NCBI GenBank assembly: GCA_030035585.1
Contig: CM057464.1
Span: 27,421,465 to 27,485,464, forward strand
Direction: 5' to 3'
DNA: 64,000 nucleotides
From: Dugong dugon
Lineage: Eukaryota; Chordata; Mammalia; Sirenia; Dugongidae
The translations under genes and the position numbers were made by a program. Below are positions 24,327-35,912 of the stretch, piece by piece (the first letter of the stretch is position 1; each line of letters begins with the position of its first letter). Under the pieces are notes generated by a model. The model was not told the DNA's origin. It did no database searches and saw only the letters and a program-made list of their open reading frames with translations.

Positions 24327-24862
24327 TGATTAGGAAATAATATGGAGTTATTATTTCCTGTCCTTGAGCATAGAGAATGTGACCCAGGTGGAGCTGGGCT
24401 CACAACGGCTCACAAGGACACATCAACTGGCCCTGAAGTATAAAGACAATAGCTAAGATAATCTTGGAAAATATCTTTTAGGGAAACTTTCGCATAAATC
24501 TGATCAAACACAACACAAAAGACTTTCCACTCTTATCTTTTTCTATTAGCATTTAGCGAATAGATATTTGTTAGACCAATGAAGACCTTCCTGACTGTTG
24601 TTACTGAAACCTGTACCAATGATTGTTAAGAAAGACAATTCAAAATATAGGATCACAGTTTCTAGCCAATCTGAAAAGCCTAAGCTTTCAATGGTTTTGC
24701 CCATTTGTAATGTTAATATATACTGATGATTCTGTAATGGTCTTTGGACCTGGGCAGACATAGCTGTGGCAGCATGGTTGTCCATTTCCCACTTTTTGAA
24801 TATATGCCGAATAAAGCTTTATTTTTCTTTATTAAACTTTGTGACGTTTTTACCCTACAACA
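24327..24862 (+). mobile_element. solo ERV LTR (536 bp)
   Basis: Starts TGATTAGG and ends CTACAACA, with a TATAAA at 24439-24444 and an AATAAA polyadenylation signal at 24810-24815, which sets the plus orientation. It is flanked by a 4-bp duplication (GTTC), the size typical of class I (gamma-like) endogenous retroviruses. No internal retroviral sequence remains, so it is a product of LTR-LTR recombination. The family is not identified. Confidence 0.8.
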
Positions 24863-27005
24863 GTTCTCGATTCTGTTCTGTTGGTCAGTGTGTCTGTCAT
24901 GATTTGTTTGTTTTATTTGTGCAATGGATTATGTTGATTGATTTTCTAATGTTGAACTATCCTTGCATACCTGGTATGAATCACACTTGGTCGTGGTGTA
25001 TTATTTTTTTTTATATGAGGCTGAATTCTATTGGTTAGAATTTTGTTGAGAATTTTTGCATCGATATTCATGAGAGATATTGATCTATAATTTTCTTTTT
25101 TTGTGGTGTCTTTGCCTGGTTTTGGTATCAGGGTTATACAGGCTTCATAGAATAAGTTCAGAAGTATCCTTTCCTTTTCTATGTTCTGAAGTAGTTTGAG
25201 TAGTACTGGTGTGATCTTTCTCTGAATATTCAGTAGAATTCTCCAGTGAAGCCATCTGGGTCAGGACTTTTTTTTATTGGAAGCTTTTTTTAAAATTACC
25301 TTTTAATGTCTTCTCCTGTTATGGGTCTGTTCAGATTTTTGGCCTCAGTTTGTGTTAGTTTAGGTAGGTAATGTGTTTCTAGAAATTTGTCCATTTCTTC
25401 TACATTTTCAAATTTGTTGGAATACAGTTTTTCATAGTACTCTGTTATGATCCTTTTTATCTCAGTTGGGTCTGTTGTAATGTCCCCCATTTCATTTCTT
25501 ATTTGGGTTATTTTCACCCTCTTCTGTTTTTCTTTTGCCAATTTGGCTAATGGTTTGTCGATTTTGTTGATCCTTTCAAAGATCAAGTTTTGGTTTTGTT
25601 GATTCTGTCTATTGTTTTCTATTTTCCATTTCATTTATTTCTGCTCTAAACTTTATTGTTTCCTTTCTTCTGGTGGCTATGGGCTTCTTTTGCTGTTCTC
25701 TTTCTATTTGTTTGAGTTGTAGGGCTAACGTTTTGATTTTGTCCCTTTCTTCTTTTTTATGTGTGTGCCTATTGCTTTAAATTGACCTCTGAGCACTGCC
25801 TTTGCTGTATCCCAAAGGGTTAGTGTGATATGCTTTCATTCTCATTTGATTCTAGAAATTCTTTTTATTCCATCTTTGATTTCTTCTATTATCCACTGGT
25901 TTTTAAGCAAGATGTTATTCAGTTTTCATGTATTTGAGATTTTCTCCCTTGTTCTCCCTGTTATTAATTTCTACTTTTATGGCATTGTGATCAGAGAAGA
26001 TGCTATGTATTATCTCAATGTTTTGGATTTTGTTGAGGGTTGATTTGTGGCCTTAGATCTGGTCTATTCTGGAGAATGTTTCATATGCATTGGAAAAGAA
26101 TGTATAGTCTGCTGTTGTTGGGTGGAGTGTTCTATATATGTCTATGAGGTCAAGATGGTTGATGGTAGCCTTTAGATCTTCCATGTCTTTGCTGAGTTTC
26201 TTTTTAGATGTTCTGTCCTTTACCCAGAGTGGTGTGTTGATGTAGCCTAGTATTATTATGGAACTATCAATTTCTCTTTTCATTGCTGTTAGTTTGTTTT
26301 ACATATTTTTGAGCCCTGTTGTTGGGTGTATAGATATTTATTATGGTTATGTCATTGTGGCGAATTGTCCCTTTAATCATTATATAATGTCCTTCCTTGT
26401 CTTTTATGGAGAATTTTGCCTTAAAGTCTATTTTATCTGAGATTATTTTTGCCACTCCTGCTCTTTTTTGGTTGCTGTTTCCTTGATACATTTTTTCCAT
26501 CGTTTGATTTTTAATATATTTATGTATTTGTGTGTAAGATGTGTCTCTAGTAGATAGCATATTGTTGGGTCATATTTTTAAATCCATTCTATCATTCTCT
26601 GTCTCTTTATGGGTGCAGTTTGATTATCGGTAGGTGTGAGTTTATTGCTGTCATTTTTTAGTGCTTTTTTTTTTAATGGTGCTGATATTTTCTTTGTTCC
26701 TCTTACTCTCCTGTGCTGAGTTTCTTTTGTTTGTGAAATTTCTTTTTTTTTTTTTTTAATTATTGTGTATTTTGTGTTTACTGAGACTTTATGTTTTTCT
26801 TCTTTATTTTGATGAGTAGGTTTGTCAACTTTCTTTGTGGTTACCTTGAAATTTACCCCTATCTTGCTAACTTTGACCAAGTCTTTTCTTACTTGATATC
26901 ACCTTGACTTCCTCTCCATTTGAAAGTTCTATACCTACACTGTGTATTTCCCGTTTTATTGTTCTGATGTTGTTGTCGTTTACAGATTGATGTCTCTCAA
27001 GTTCC
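24863..27005 (-). mobile_element. L1-C part 3: ORF2 middle and N-terminus, spacer, 5' truncation
   Basis: Resumes after the LTR but within 40 bp (near 24903) skips about 0.9 kb: thumb and the palm with FADD are missing by comparison with L1-B 6650-7555. RT finger (25634-25296), endonuclease (26560-26053, with GDFN decayed to GYIN) and the pre-ORF2 spacer follow. L1 similarity ends near 27005, before ORF1, so this copy is 5'-truncated. Confidence 0.85.
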
Positions 27006-27532
27006 CTGACATATTTGATATTTCTGATATTGATCCATTCCCACACTTCAATCCCATGTAGTTTTTTTATTTAGAATATGATTCCAGATACCAACTTTTT
27101 TATCTGACTTCCTAAATCTCAGTCCTTTCCTTCTCTATTTGGCCTCAACTTTCCTTCATTCCAGACCTTGAATGACTTGCTTATCTAACGACCTTGGGTG
27201 TATGGTTTAACCATCAGATCTGGCACCGCTGTCTCTGCATGAGTTTTGGGCCCATAAGAATTGAAATTTTCATTAGTGTGAAGGGAATATAAAGCTTTTT
27301 CACGTGACTTAAATCATACTGAGATATTTTGCTTTCTTTTTTTCTATATATCTATTCTACAAAATAACCGTTTACCTTGCTATTGTAGCTTTCTCCAGGC
27401 CAATTTGTCCCTCTGGTGGTCACTGGTTCTTCTCTTCATTCCCCTTGATAATCATTGTACTATTTAACATACTTGAAAATAAAGTAAAAGAACTTCAGTG
27501 CAGAAAGGAAGAGCTTTACACAGGGTTGCTTC
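27006..27532. other. single-copy-like DNA, no gene seen
   Basis: No repeat family or coding pattern recognised. No frame longer than background. It ends with the left TSD of L1-H. Confidence 0.5.
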
Positions 27533-27550
27533 TCAGATCTCATTACTCCT
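27533..27550. repeat. 18-bp TSD left of L1-H
   Basis: TCAGATCTCATTACTCCT here is repeated without change at 31702-31719. Confidence 0.95.
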
Positions 27551-28479
27551 TTTTTTTTTTTTCATTTTAGTTTTTTATTTTATTGTACTTTAAGTGAATG
27601 TTTACAATTCAAGTTAGTCTCTCGTACAAAAATTTATACATACATTGTTATGTGACCCTAATTGCTCTCCCTGTACTGTGACAGCACACTTGTCCTTTCC
27701 ACCCCTGATTTCCCATGTCCATTCAACCAGCTCCTGACCCTCTCTGCCTTCTCATCTTACCTCCAGACAGGAGCTGCCCATTTAGTCTTATGTATCTACT
27801 TGAGCTAAGAAGCACACTCTTCGAGAGTATCATTTTATGTCCCACAGTCCAGTCTAATCTTTGTCTGAAGAGTTGGCCTCGGGAATTGTTTTAGTTCTGG
27901 GTTGACAGAGAGTCCAGGGACCATGCTTTCTGGGGTTCCTCCAGTCTCAGTCAGACCATTAAGTCTGATCTTTTCACTAGAATTTGAGTTCTGTGCCCCA
28001 CTTTTCTCATGCTCCATCAGGGACTCTCTGATGTGTTCCCTGTCAAGGCAGCCATTGGTGGTAGCTGGGCACCATCTGGTTGTGGTCTCAGGCTGATGGA
28101 GTCTCTGGTTTGTGTGGCCCTTTTTATCTCTTGGGCTAATACTTTCCTTGTGTTTTTGGTGTTCTTCATTCTCCTTTACTCCAGGTGGTCGGGACCAATT
28201 GATGCATCTTAGATGGCCGCTTGCTAGCTTTTAAGACTCCAGACGCCACCTACCAAAGTAGGATGCAGAAAATTTTCTTAATAAACTTTGTTATGCCAAT
28301 AACCATGGTCTCCAGACCCCTGCCCCTGCTACTCTGTTCCTCAAGTGTTTGGTTGGTATTCAGAAAACTTCTTAGTCCAGTTGTGCTGACTTCCCCTGTA
28401 CTGTGTGCTGTCCTTCCCTTCACCTAAGATAATTCTTGTCTACTATCTAGTTAGTGAATAACCCTCTCCCTCCATTCCC

Positions 28480-31400
28480 ACCCTCGAAATCATCAAAGAA
28501 TGTTTTCTTCTGTGTTTAAATCTTTTCTTGAGTTCTTATAATAGTGGTCGTATACAATATTTGTCCTTTTGTGACTGACTCAATTCACTCAGCATAATGC
28601 CCTCCAGATTCCTCTATGTTATAAGATGTTTCACGGATTCATCGTTGTTCTTTATCTTGGCATAGTATTCCATTGTGTGACTATACTATAATTTGTTTAT
28701 CCATTCGTCATTTGATGGACACCTAGGTTGTTTCCATTGTTTTGCTATTGTGAATTGTGCTGCAGTGAGCATGGGTGTGTATATATCTATTCGTGTGACG
28801 GCTCTTATTTCTCTAGTATATATTCCAGGAAGCGGGATTGCTGGATCATATGTTACGAAGTTCTTTTACTTTATTTTCAAGTAAGGAAGCACCAAATCAA
28901 TTTCCAAAGCGGTTGTACCATTTTACATTCCCACAACAGTGTATAAGTGTTCCAGTCTCTCCACAACCTCACCAACATTTATTATTTTGTGTTTTTTTGA
29001 TTGATGCTAGCCTTGTTGGGAAGAGATAATATCTCATTGTAGTTTTGATTTGCATTTCTCTAATGGCTAATGATCGAGAGCATTTCTTCATGCGTCTGTT
29101 AGCTGCCTGAATATCTTCTTTGGCGAAGTGCCAGTTCATTTCCTTTGCTTTTTTTTTTTTTTTTTTTAGGGTTTTCTTGGCTGTAATTTTTTTTTTTAAA
29201 TTTTCTTTCTTTATTGTACTTTAGGTGAAGGTTTACAGAACAAATAGTTTCTCATTAAACAGTCAGTACACATATTGTTTTATGACATTGGTTAACAACC
29301 CCATGACATGTCAACACTCTCCTTTCTCGACCTTTTTTTTTTTGGTGAAAATATACATAGCCAAAGATACACCATTTCAAAAATTTCTACACGCACAATT
29401 CAGTGACATTGATTACGTTGTGCTGCTATTCTCACTTTAGATGAAGGTTTACAGAACAAAATAGTTTCTCATTAAACAGTTAGTACACATGCTGCCCTAT
29501 GACAATGGTTAACAACACTACATGTCAACACTGTCCCTACTCAACCTATCACCAGTTTCCTGTCCCCTTCTGCCTTCTAATCCTTGTCCCTGGACGGCTA
29601 TGCCTCAATAGTCCCGTTTTGTTTTATGGCGCTTTCCAATCCCCACCTTTGCCTATTTTTTAATTAAGTTATTTGTCTTTTTGTTGTTGAGGTTTTGCAG
29701 TATCTTGTAGATTTTAGAGATTAGAGGCTGATCGGATTTATCACAGCCAAAAATTTTTCCCAGTCTGTAGGTTCTCTTTTTACTCTTTTGGTGAAATCTT
29801 TTGATGAGCATAAGTGTTTGATTTTTAGAAGCTCCCAGTTATCTAGTTTCTCTTCTAGTGTTTGTGTATTGTTACTTAAGTTTTGTATTCTGTTTATGCC
29901 CCATATTAGGACTTCTTGCTTTGTCCCTATTTTTTCTTCTATGATCTTTATTGTTTTCAATTTTATATTTAAGTCTTGGATCCATTTTGAGTTGGTTTTT
30001 GTGCATGGTGTGAGGTACGGGTGCTCTTTCATTTTTTTGCAGATGGATATTCAGTTATGCCAGCACCGTTTGTTAAAGAGACTGCCTTTTTCCCAATTAA
30101 TGGACTTTGGGCCTTTGTCAAATATCAGCTGCTCGTAGGTGGATGAATTTATGTCTGGATTCTCAATTCTGTTCCACTGGTCTGTGTATCTGTTGTTGTA
30201 CCAGTACCAGGTTGTTTTGACTACCGTGGCAGTATAATAGTTTCTAAAATCAGGTAGTGTGAGGCCTCCCACTTGATTCTTCAGTTATGCTTTACTTATC
30301 AGGAGCCTCTTCCCTGTCCATATGAAGTAGGTGATTTTATTTCTCCATCTTGTTAAAAAATGCTGTCGGAATTTGGATCGGGACTGTATTGTATCTGTAG
30401 ATTGCTTTGGGTAGAACTGACATTTTCACAATGTTGAGTCTTCCCATCCATGAGCAAGGTATGTTTTTCCACATATGCAGGTCTCTTTTGGTTTCTTGCA
30501 GTAGTGTCTTGTAGTTTTCATTGTATAGGTCTTTTATGTCTCTGGTTAGATTTATTCCTAATTATTTTACCTTCTTGGGGGCTATTGTAAATGGTATTCC
30601 TTTGGTGATTTCCTCTTGGAAGTTCTCTTTGTTGGTGTAGAGGAATCCAACTGATTTTTGTATGTTTAGCTTGTAACCTGAAACTTTGCTGAAATCTTCT
30701 ATTAGTTCCAGTAGTTTTCTTATGGATTCTTTGGGGTTTTCTGTGTATAAGATCATATCATCTGCAAATAGAGATACTTTTACTTCTTCACTACCAATTT
30801 GGATGCCCTTTATTTCTTTTTCTAGCCTAATTGCTCTGGCTAGGACCTCTAGCACAATGTTGAATAAGAGTGGTGATAAAGGGCCTCCTTGCCTGGTTCC
30901 CGTTCTCAAGGGGAATGGTTTCAGACTCTCGCTCCATTTAGGATGATGTTGGCTGTTGGCTTTGTATAAATGCCCTAATTATGTTGAGAAATTTCCCTTC
31001 TATTCCTATTTTGCTGAGAGTTTTTTATCATGAATGGGTGTTGAACTTTGTCAAATGCCTTTTCTGCATCAAGTGATAAGATCATGTGGTTCCTGTCTTT
31101 TGTTTTATTAATGTGATAGATTACACTGATTGTTTTTCTAACCTGGACCCATTCCTGCATTCCTGGTATAAATCCCACTAGATCAGGGTGAATTATTTTT
31201 TTGATATGTTGCTGAATTCGATTGGGTAGAATTTTGGTGAGGATTTTTGCATCTATGTTCATGAAAGATATATCTGTAATTTTCCTTTTGTGGTGTCTTT
31301 ACCTGGTTTTGGTATCAGGGTTACGCTGGACTCATAGAATGAGTTTGGGATTATCACATCCTTTTCTATGCTCTGAAATACCTTTAGTAGCAGTGGTGTT

Positions 31401-31700
31401 ATCTCTTCTTTGAAAGTTTGGTAGAATTCTCCAGTGAATCCGTTCAGGCTAGGGCTTTTTTTTGTTGTTGTGGTTGGGAGTTTTTAATGACCTTTTCAAT
31501 CCCTTCTTTTGTTATAGGTTTATTTAGTTGTTCTACCTCTATTTGTGTTAGTTTAGGCAGATAGTGAGTTTCTAGAAATTTGTCCATTTTCTCTAGGTTT
31601 TCAAATTTGTTAGAGTACAATTTTTCATAGTATTCTGTTATGATTCTTTTAATTTCATTTGGGTCTGTTGTGATGTCACCCATCTCATTTCTTACACAGG
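28480..31700 (-). pseudogene. L1 ORF2 C-terminal 60 percent, L1-H
   Basis: RT finger (31683-31444), palm pieces (31262-30975, and 30909-30562 with [13 protein letters not shown] and intact FADD), thumb (30272-30051, 30032-29721) and C-terminus. The endonuclease is absent because of 5' truncation. Frames are broken and a nested element splits the C-terminal part. Confidence 0.85.
29149..29645 (-). mobile_element. composite L1 3' UTR insertion nested in L1-H
   Basis: Flanked by CCTTTGC (29142-29148 and 29646-29652). It begins with a T-run and a short piece that reads like the AfroSINE segment GGTTTTCTTGGCTGTAAT. Next come an L1 3' end, the 110-bp AT-rich module (29341-29436) and the L1 3' UTR again, truncated at its 5' side. 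It has the same module order as 16947-17215. Confidence 0.85.
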
Positions 31701-31701
31701 T

Positions 31702-31719
31702 TCAGATCTCATTACTCCT
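31702..31719. repeat. 18-bp TSD right of L1-H
   Basis: Identical partner of 27533-27550. Confidence 0.95.
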
Positions 31720-31805
31720 GAAACCTTTCAGTCATGACAATTCACAAGCCGTGCTGTGGTGACTCTGGGCATCTCCCTCCTTGCTTTTTTCTGCAAGTAT
31801 CTCCA

Positions 31806-32012
31806 GGGGCCCTGGTTGCACAACAGTTTAGCATTCTGTTACTAAGCAAAAGGTTAGTGGTTTGAACCCACCCAGTGGCTCTGCAGGGGAAAGACCTAGG
31901 AATCTCCTCCCTTAAAGATTATAGCCTAGAATAACCTATCAGGCAGTTCTACTCTGTCACGTGGAGTTGTTATGAGTTGAAATCAATTCCATGGCACCTA
32001 ACAACAACAACA
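31806..32012 (+). mobile_element. AfroSINE
   Basis: tRNA-like head (GGGGCCCTGGTTGCACAACA) followed by the body and the tail ATGGCACCTAACAACAACAA, which is the RTE-like 3' end. Diverged copy; the A and B boxes have decayed. Confidence 0.85.
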
Positions 32013-32467
32013 CTAGTGTTTCCATGTTACTGGGCTTGTTCTCTGCTTGCAAAGACAGGTATTTCCTTGACCCTCATCTTGGTCCTAATGTCCACAGCTC
32101 CAACATCTCTTATAGCTCCAGCTGGTAGGGGAATTGGAATTATCTGCCTGATAATCTCCCAGCAACAGGGCTGGGATTAGGGTGAGGCAAATGAGGCACT
32201 AATTAGGGTGCAAAACTTAAAATTTTAAACAAAGACAGTTTGTTGTTTGTTTTGCGAATCTGAGTTATCATGCAGCAGTCATTGCCAATCAACCTGCATT
32301 TCCTGAGCCAAAATGTCAGGTTTATGAGGGTTGTTAATGGTATCTTTAACAATGCAGAGCTTTATATATAGTCACACTTTTTTATTGTAGAGCTTTTTTT
32401 TTTTTGAAACTTTTTCCACTTGGTTCAAAATATGGAAGGGTATCTTGATGCATGTAGATAACAGTAT
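32013..32467. other. no gene seen
   Basis: Nothing recognisable beyond a short T-run at 32394-32405. Confidence 0.4.
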
Positions 32468-32679
32468 GGAGTCCCTGGGTGGTGCAAATACTTAATGTGC
32501 TTCGCTGTTAACTGAAAGGTTGGAAGTTAAAGTCCTCTTAGAGGCATCTCAGAAGAAAGGCCTGGCAATCTATGTCCAAAAATCAGCCACTGAAAACCCT
32601 ATGGAGCACAGTTCTACTCTAACACACACGGGGCTGCCATGAATTGGGGTCAACTTGATGGCAACTAGTGGTGGTGGTG
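32468..32679 (+). mobile_element. AfroSINE
   Basis: Head GGAGTCCCTGGGTGGTGCAA, body variant with AGAAAGGCCTGGCAATCTA, tail ACTTGATGGCAACTAGTGG. It belongs to the sub-type also seen at 47865 and 58277. Confidence 0.85.
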
Positions 32680-32907
32680 CTGATATAGGCGTGCACATTT
32701 TCCCTTTTGCATCAGGCTCCAACATAGCTACACACAGCAATGCTTAGCAATGTTCTAGCCACAATGAAAAGAGAGTTTTATATTATCATCAGATCAGGAA
32801 TCTAGGCCCTAACCATGCACAGTTACAGCCTATCAAACATCCCCTCCATTTGAAAATGAAAGCACAATCTTCCCCCAAAATGAATTCTGCCATCCTACAG
32901 TAATAAG

Positions 32908-33159
32908 GACCAGTTTGCTTACTTTGGATTCGTTATCAGGAGGAATCAATCAATAGAGGAGCACATCATGTTTGGTGAAGTAGAGGGTCAACAAGGACCT
33001 GAAAGACCCTTCGTGAGATAAATTGACACAGTAGCCATAACAATGGACTTGAACATGCTGGTGATTGTGAGGATGATGCAAGACCAGACTATGTTTCATT
33101 CTGTTGTACATAAGGTCACCATGAATTGGAGTCGACTCTATGGAAGCTAACAACAACAT
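32908..33159 (+). mobile_element. 3' end of non-autonomous RTE derivative
   Basis: Matches the 3' half of the elements at 43144 and 55207 (segments TTTGGTGAAGTAGAGG and ATTGTGAGGATGATGCA, and tail GAAGCTAACAACAAC). Flanked by AGTAATAAG (32899-32907) and AGTAGTAAG (33160-33168), a likely TSD with one mismatch. 5'-truncated. Confidence 0.75.
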
Positions 33160-33424
33160 AGTAGTAAGTGTAGTATGTAATTTTTAAAAAGCAAGCAGCT
33201 TTTTAAAATCACAAAATGCCTTCTACCAGTGATCATTGTGAATTGTGTCTCTGCTCTGCACTCCTTGTGGTGAGAGGAGGGTTTTCTACTGGGCGTTGGC
33301 TCTTTGGTGGGAAATGCAATTAGCAGACCGCGGTGAAGAAGTCATCTAACACTCCACCCGACTTGCAACTACAAGGCAGTTACTCTTTAACCACTCCTTG
33401 CCCACTTTCATGAAGGCTACATTT
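33160..33424. other. no gene seen
   Basis: Right TSD of the RTE derivative at 33160-33168, then no recognisable repeat or exon. Confidence 0.4.
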
Positions 33425-33565
33425 TTCTACACATTATCTTATTTATTGCTTACAACAAATCTGTGACATGGATATTATAACTTCTTTTTCACAGGCGAAG
33501 AAACTGAATTTCAGCGGTTAAATGATTCACCTAGTTAACAGTACATTTGAGACCTGATATAAAAG
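33425..33565 (-). mobile_element. MIR SINE fragment
   Basis: Antisense MIR core: ATTATCTTATTTATTGCTTA, then a CACAGGCGAAGAAACTGAA segment, then a decayed ACCTAGTTAACA segment. Typical order for this ancient mammalian SINE. Confidence 0.75.
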
Positions 33566-33621
33566 TATCTGTTAAGTACAACTATGCTAGCGGTATTTTG
33601 CTAAATCTGCTTCCAAAGTGT

Positions 33622-33712
33622 CACAGCCTTGAAAACCCTATGGAGTGCAGTTCTCTGAACACGTGGGGTCGCCATGAGTCAGAATCTGCTGGATGGCAAC
33701 AAGTTTTAACAG
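33622..33712 (+). mobile_element. AfroSINE 3' fragment
   Basis: Only the last 90 bp (CCTTGAAAACCCTATGGAG to the GGATGGCAAC tail). Confidence 0.75.
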
Positions 33713-34220
33713 TGTTATAATTCAGTTCTTCTGACAGTTCCTCCTCTGATAAATTTTCTTGAATATATTCCAAGATGAAACTTTTTTACATTAAATTCTG
33801 GGTTAGAGGAGGTAGGATTACAGTGAAACTCTAGTGTTGTCATGTGAATGAAAGCTGAGTAAGGACAGAGCTTTCTAAAGAAGGGTCATATGTCTGCAAG
33901 GGAGGAAAATCTGGTCCAACAAACAAGGTAAATTATATGTTTTGGAAAGCTCTGCCATGTTTTATTGCTAATGCTCGTCTTGTGAACTGATTTTCTTGTT
34001 AGAATTAAATGCAAACATAATCTGAATGCCTTTTGAAACCGAAGCCTACCAAAGCTAATAAAAACGACAGCCTTTATACTTCATTGATTTGGACAGACTA
34101 CGGTAAATGGCTGCATGAACACATTCTAAGTGGAATTTATGTAGTACAGTGCTTCCCATCATTTTTTCCTGTCAATGAATTATTTTACCTTCTATTAAAT
34201 TAAAAGCAAACAAAAACTAC
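33713..34220. other. single-copy-like DNA, no gene seen
   Basis: No repeat or coding pattern recognised. Confidence 0.4.
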
Positions 34221-34411
34221 CTGTTGCCGTCAAGTTGATTCCAAGTTGGCCCCATGTGTGTCAGAGCAGAACTGCACTCCACAAGGTTTTCAGCAGCTGT
34301 AATCTTATGGAAGTAGATTGCCAGGCCTTTCTTCCATGGCACTGCTGTGTGGAAATGAACCGCCAACTTTTCGGTTAGTAGCTGAGTGCAACCATTTGTG
34401 CCATTAAATTA
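34221..34411 (-). mobile_element. AfroSINE
   Basis: Complement of tail, body and a partly lost tRNA-like head (GTTGCCGTCAAGTTGATTCC to TTTTCGGTTAGTAGC). Confidence 0.8.
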
Positions 34412-34678
34412 CACATACATATTTTAATTTTTATAACATTATTTCTTCCCATCTCTGAACTTGTACATCTTCTCTCTTGCAATATCACCATCTCTCTTTG
34501 TATTGCCATTTGATCCCTATAACTACTCTGTTTTACTTTTAATTCTTGACCTCCTTTCCCCACCATTTCTAACCTTTACAGGTGCCTGAATCTTTTCCTT
34601 TTTCACATTCTAACAGCATCATTCAGTTTACGACTCAGTTGTAGTCAAATTCAATTCAAGAGACTTATAATCCCCTAC
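34412..34678. other. no gene seen
   Basis: Unremarkable sequence between two AfroSINEs. Confidence 0.4.
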
Positions 34679-34687
34679 TCCAGTGAA

Positions 34688-34887
34688 GAAGGAGCCTGGG
34701 TGGCACAGTAGTTAAGCACTTGGTTGCTAACTGAAAGGTCAGTGGTTCTAACCCACCAGCTGCTCTGCAGGAGAAAGATGTGGCAGTCTGCTTCCGTAAA
34801 GATTCCTTCCTTGAAAACCCTACGGAGAAGTTCTACTCTGTCCTGTAAGATCACTATAAGTTGGAATCGACTCGATGGCAATGGGAG
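34688..34887 (+). mobile_element. AfroSINE with TSD
   Basis: Full-length: head GGAGCCTGGGTGGCACAGTA, body AGAAAGATGTGGCAGTCTGC, tail CGACTCGATGGCAATGGG. TSD TCCAGTGAA at 34679-34687 and 34888-34896. A 100-codon open frame on the opposite strand is only a by-product. Confidence 0.9.
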
Positions 34888-34896
34888 TCCAGTGAA

Positions 34897-35549
34897 CATA
34901 ATAAACATTTGGGTGCTGGTTGGAAATGCAGCTCCAACTTCTAAATTTAAGATGTGGAAAGAGGAAGAGCAGCCCATGACAAAGACCAGGGGAGAGGTTA
35001 GAGAACCAAATCGGAGATACCAGGAAAGTTATCAATAGTGCCTAATGTATAGAGAAGTCCTGTAAGATAAGGACTGAAAATGCCCCAATGCCATTGATGA
35101 CGTTGGTGAGAACAGTTTTAGAGGAGTGGTAGAGCAGCCACCAAATGGCGGAGTTGAGAAGTTAATGGGAGGTGTTGAAACTGACACCACGAGAGTAGAC
35201 CATGCATTCAAGAAGGTTGAACAAGGTGAGAAGAGTGAAAAGGAGCTACAGAGGGCTCAGGGTAAAGAGGTTTTTGTTCAGTACAGGAGAAACTTGAGCA
35301 AGTTAATGTTAGCTGAGGCCTCCTGGTGCTGAGAGATGTAGGTGAACTTGGTCCAAAGCCACGGCCCAGGGCTCCTCCATGATGTCAGTAAATTCTCTGT
35401 AGCTTGCTCCCTCATGCTTCTGTGTCTGCTCCCACATCTACTCTTCAGTTCCATCCCATGGCACCTCAATGCAAATCTCAGCCATTTTACTAGTTCCTAC
35501 ACAGATATCACACACTCATATTAATAATAATCCATAAAAAGAAAAACCA
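34897..35549. other. single-copy-like DNA, no gene seen
   Basis: No recognised repeat. Short frames show no family resemblance and no splice context that I would trust. Confidence 0.4.
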
Positions 35550-35713
35550 AACCTTTTGCTATGAAATTGATTCTGACTCATGGCAACCCGATGTGTTACA
35601 GAGAACAACTGCTCTATAGGATTTTCTTGGCTGTAATCGTTACAGAAGCAGATTGCCAGGCCTTTCTTCCATGGTGCCGATGGGTGGGCTGGAGCCACCA
35701 ACGTTTAGGTTAG
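35550..35713 (-). mobile_element. AfroSINE
   Basis: Complement of body and head (ATTGATTCTGACTCATGGC to CCACCAACGTTTAGGTTAG). Confidence 0.8.
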
Positions 35714-35912
35714 TTGTTGCTGTTAGGTGTTGTTGAGTCAATTTTTACTCATAGTGACCCCATGTGACAGAGTAGAACTGCCCCATGGGGTTTTCTTGGC
35801 TGTTACCTTTAAAAAGCAGATAGGTAGGTCTTTCTCATGTGGAGCCACTGGGTGGATTCCAACCACTAACATTTTGGTTAGGAGCCAAGTGCTTAAGCAT
35901 TTTGCCACCCAA
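35714..35912 (-). mobile_element. AfroSINE, tandem with the previous one
   Basis: Begins TTGTTGCTGTTAGGTGTTG directly after the preceding copy; same orientation, back to back. Insertion into or next to a resident SINE. Confidence 0.85.

Larger units (their letters stand above)
27551..31701 (-). mobile_element. L1-H: 5'-truncated LINE-1 with perfect TSD
   Basis: T-run at 27551, second-lineage 3' UTR to about 28480, then ORF2 from its C-terminus to the RT finger, ending near 31693. The 18-bp duplication defines both ends. A nested insertion occupies 29149-29645. The identical TSD suggests it is younger than most neighbours. Confidence 0.95.

Noticed and set aside
34675-34977. 100-codon open frame, minus strand
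   Set aside because: Most of it is the complement of an AfroSINE.
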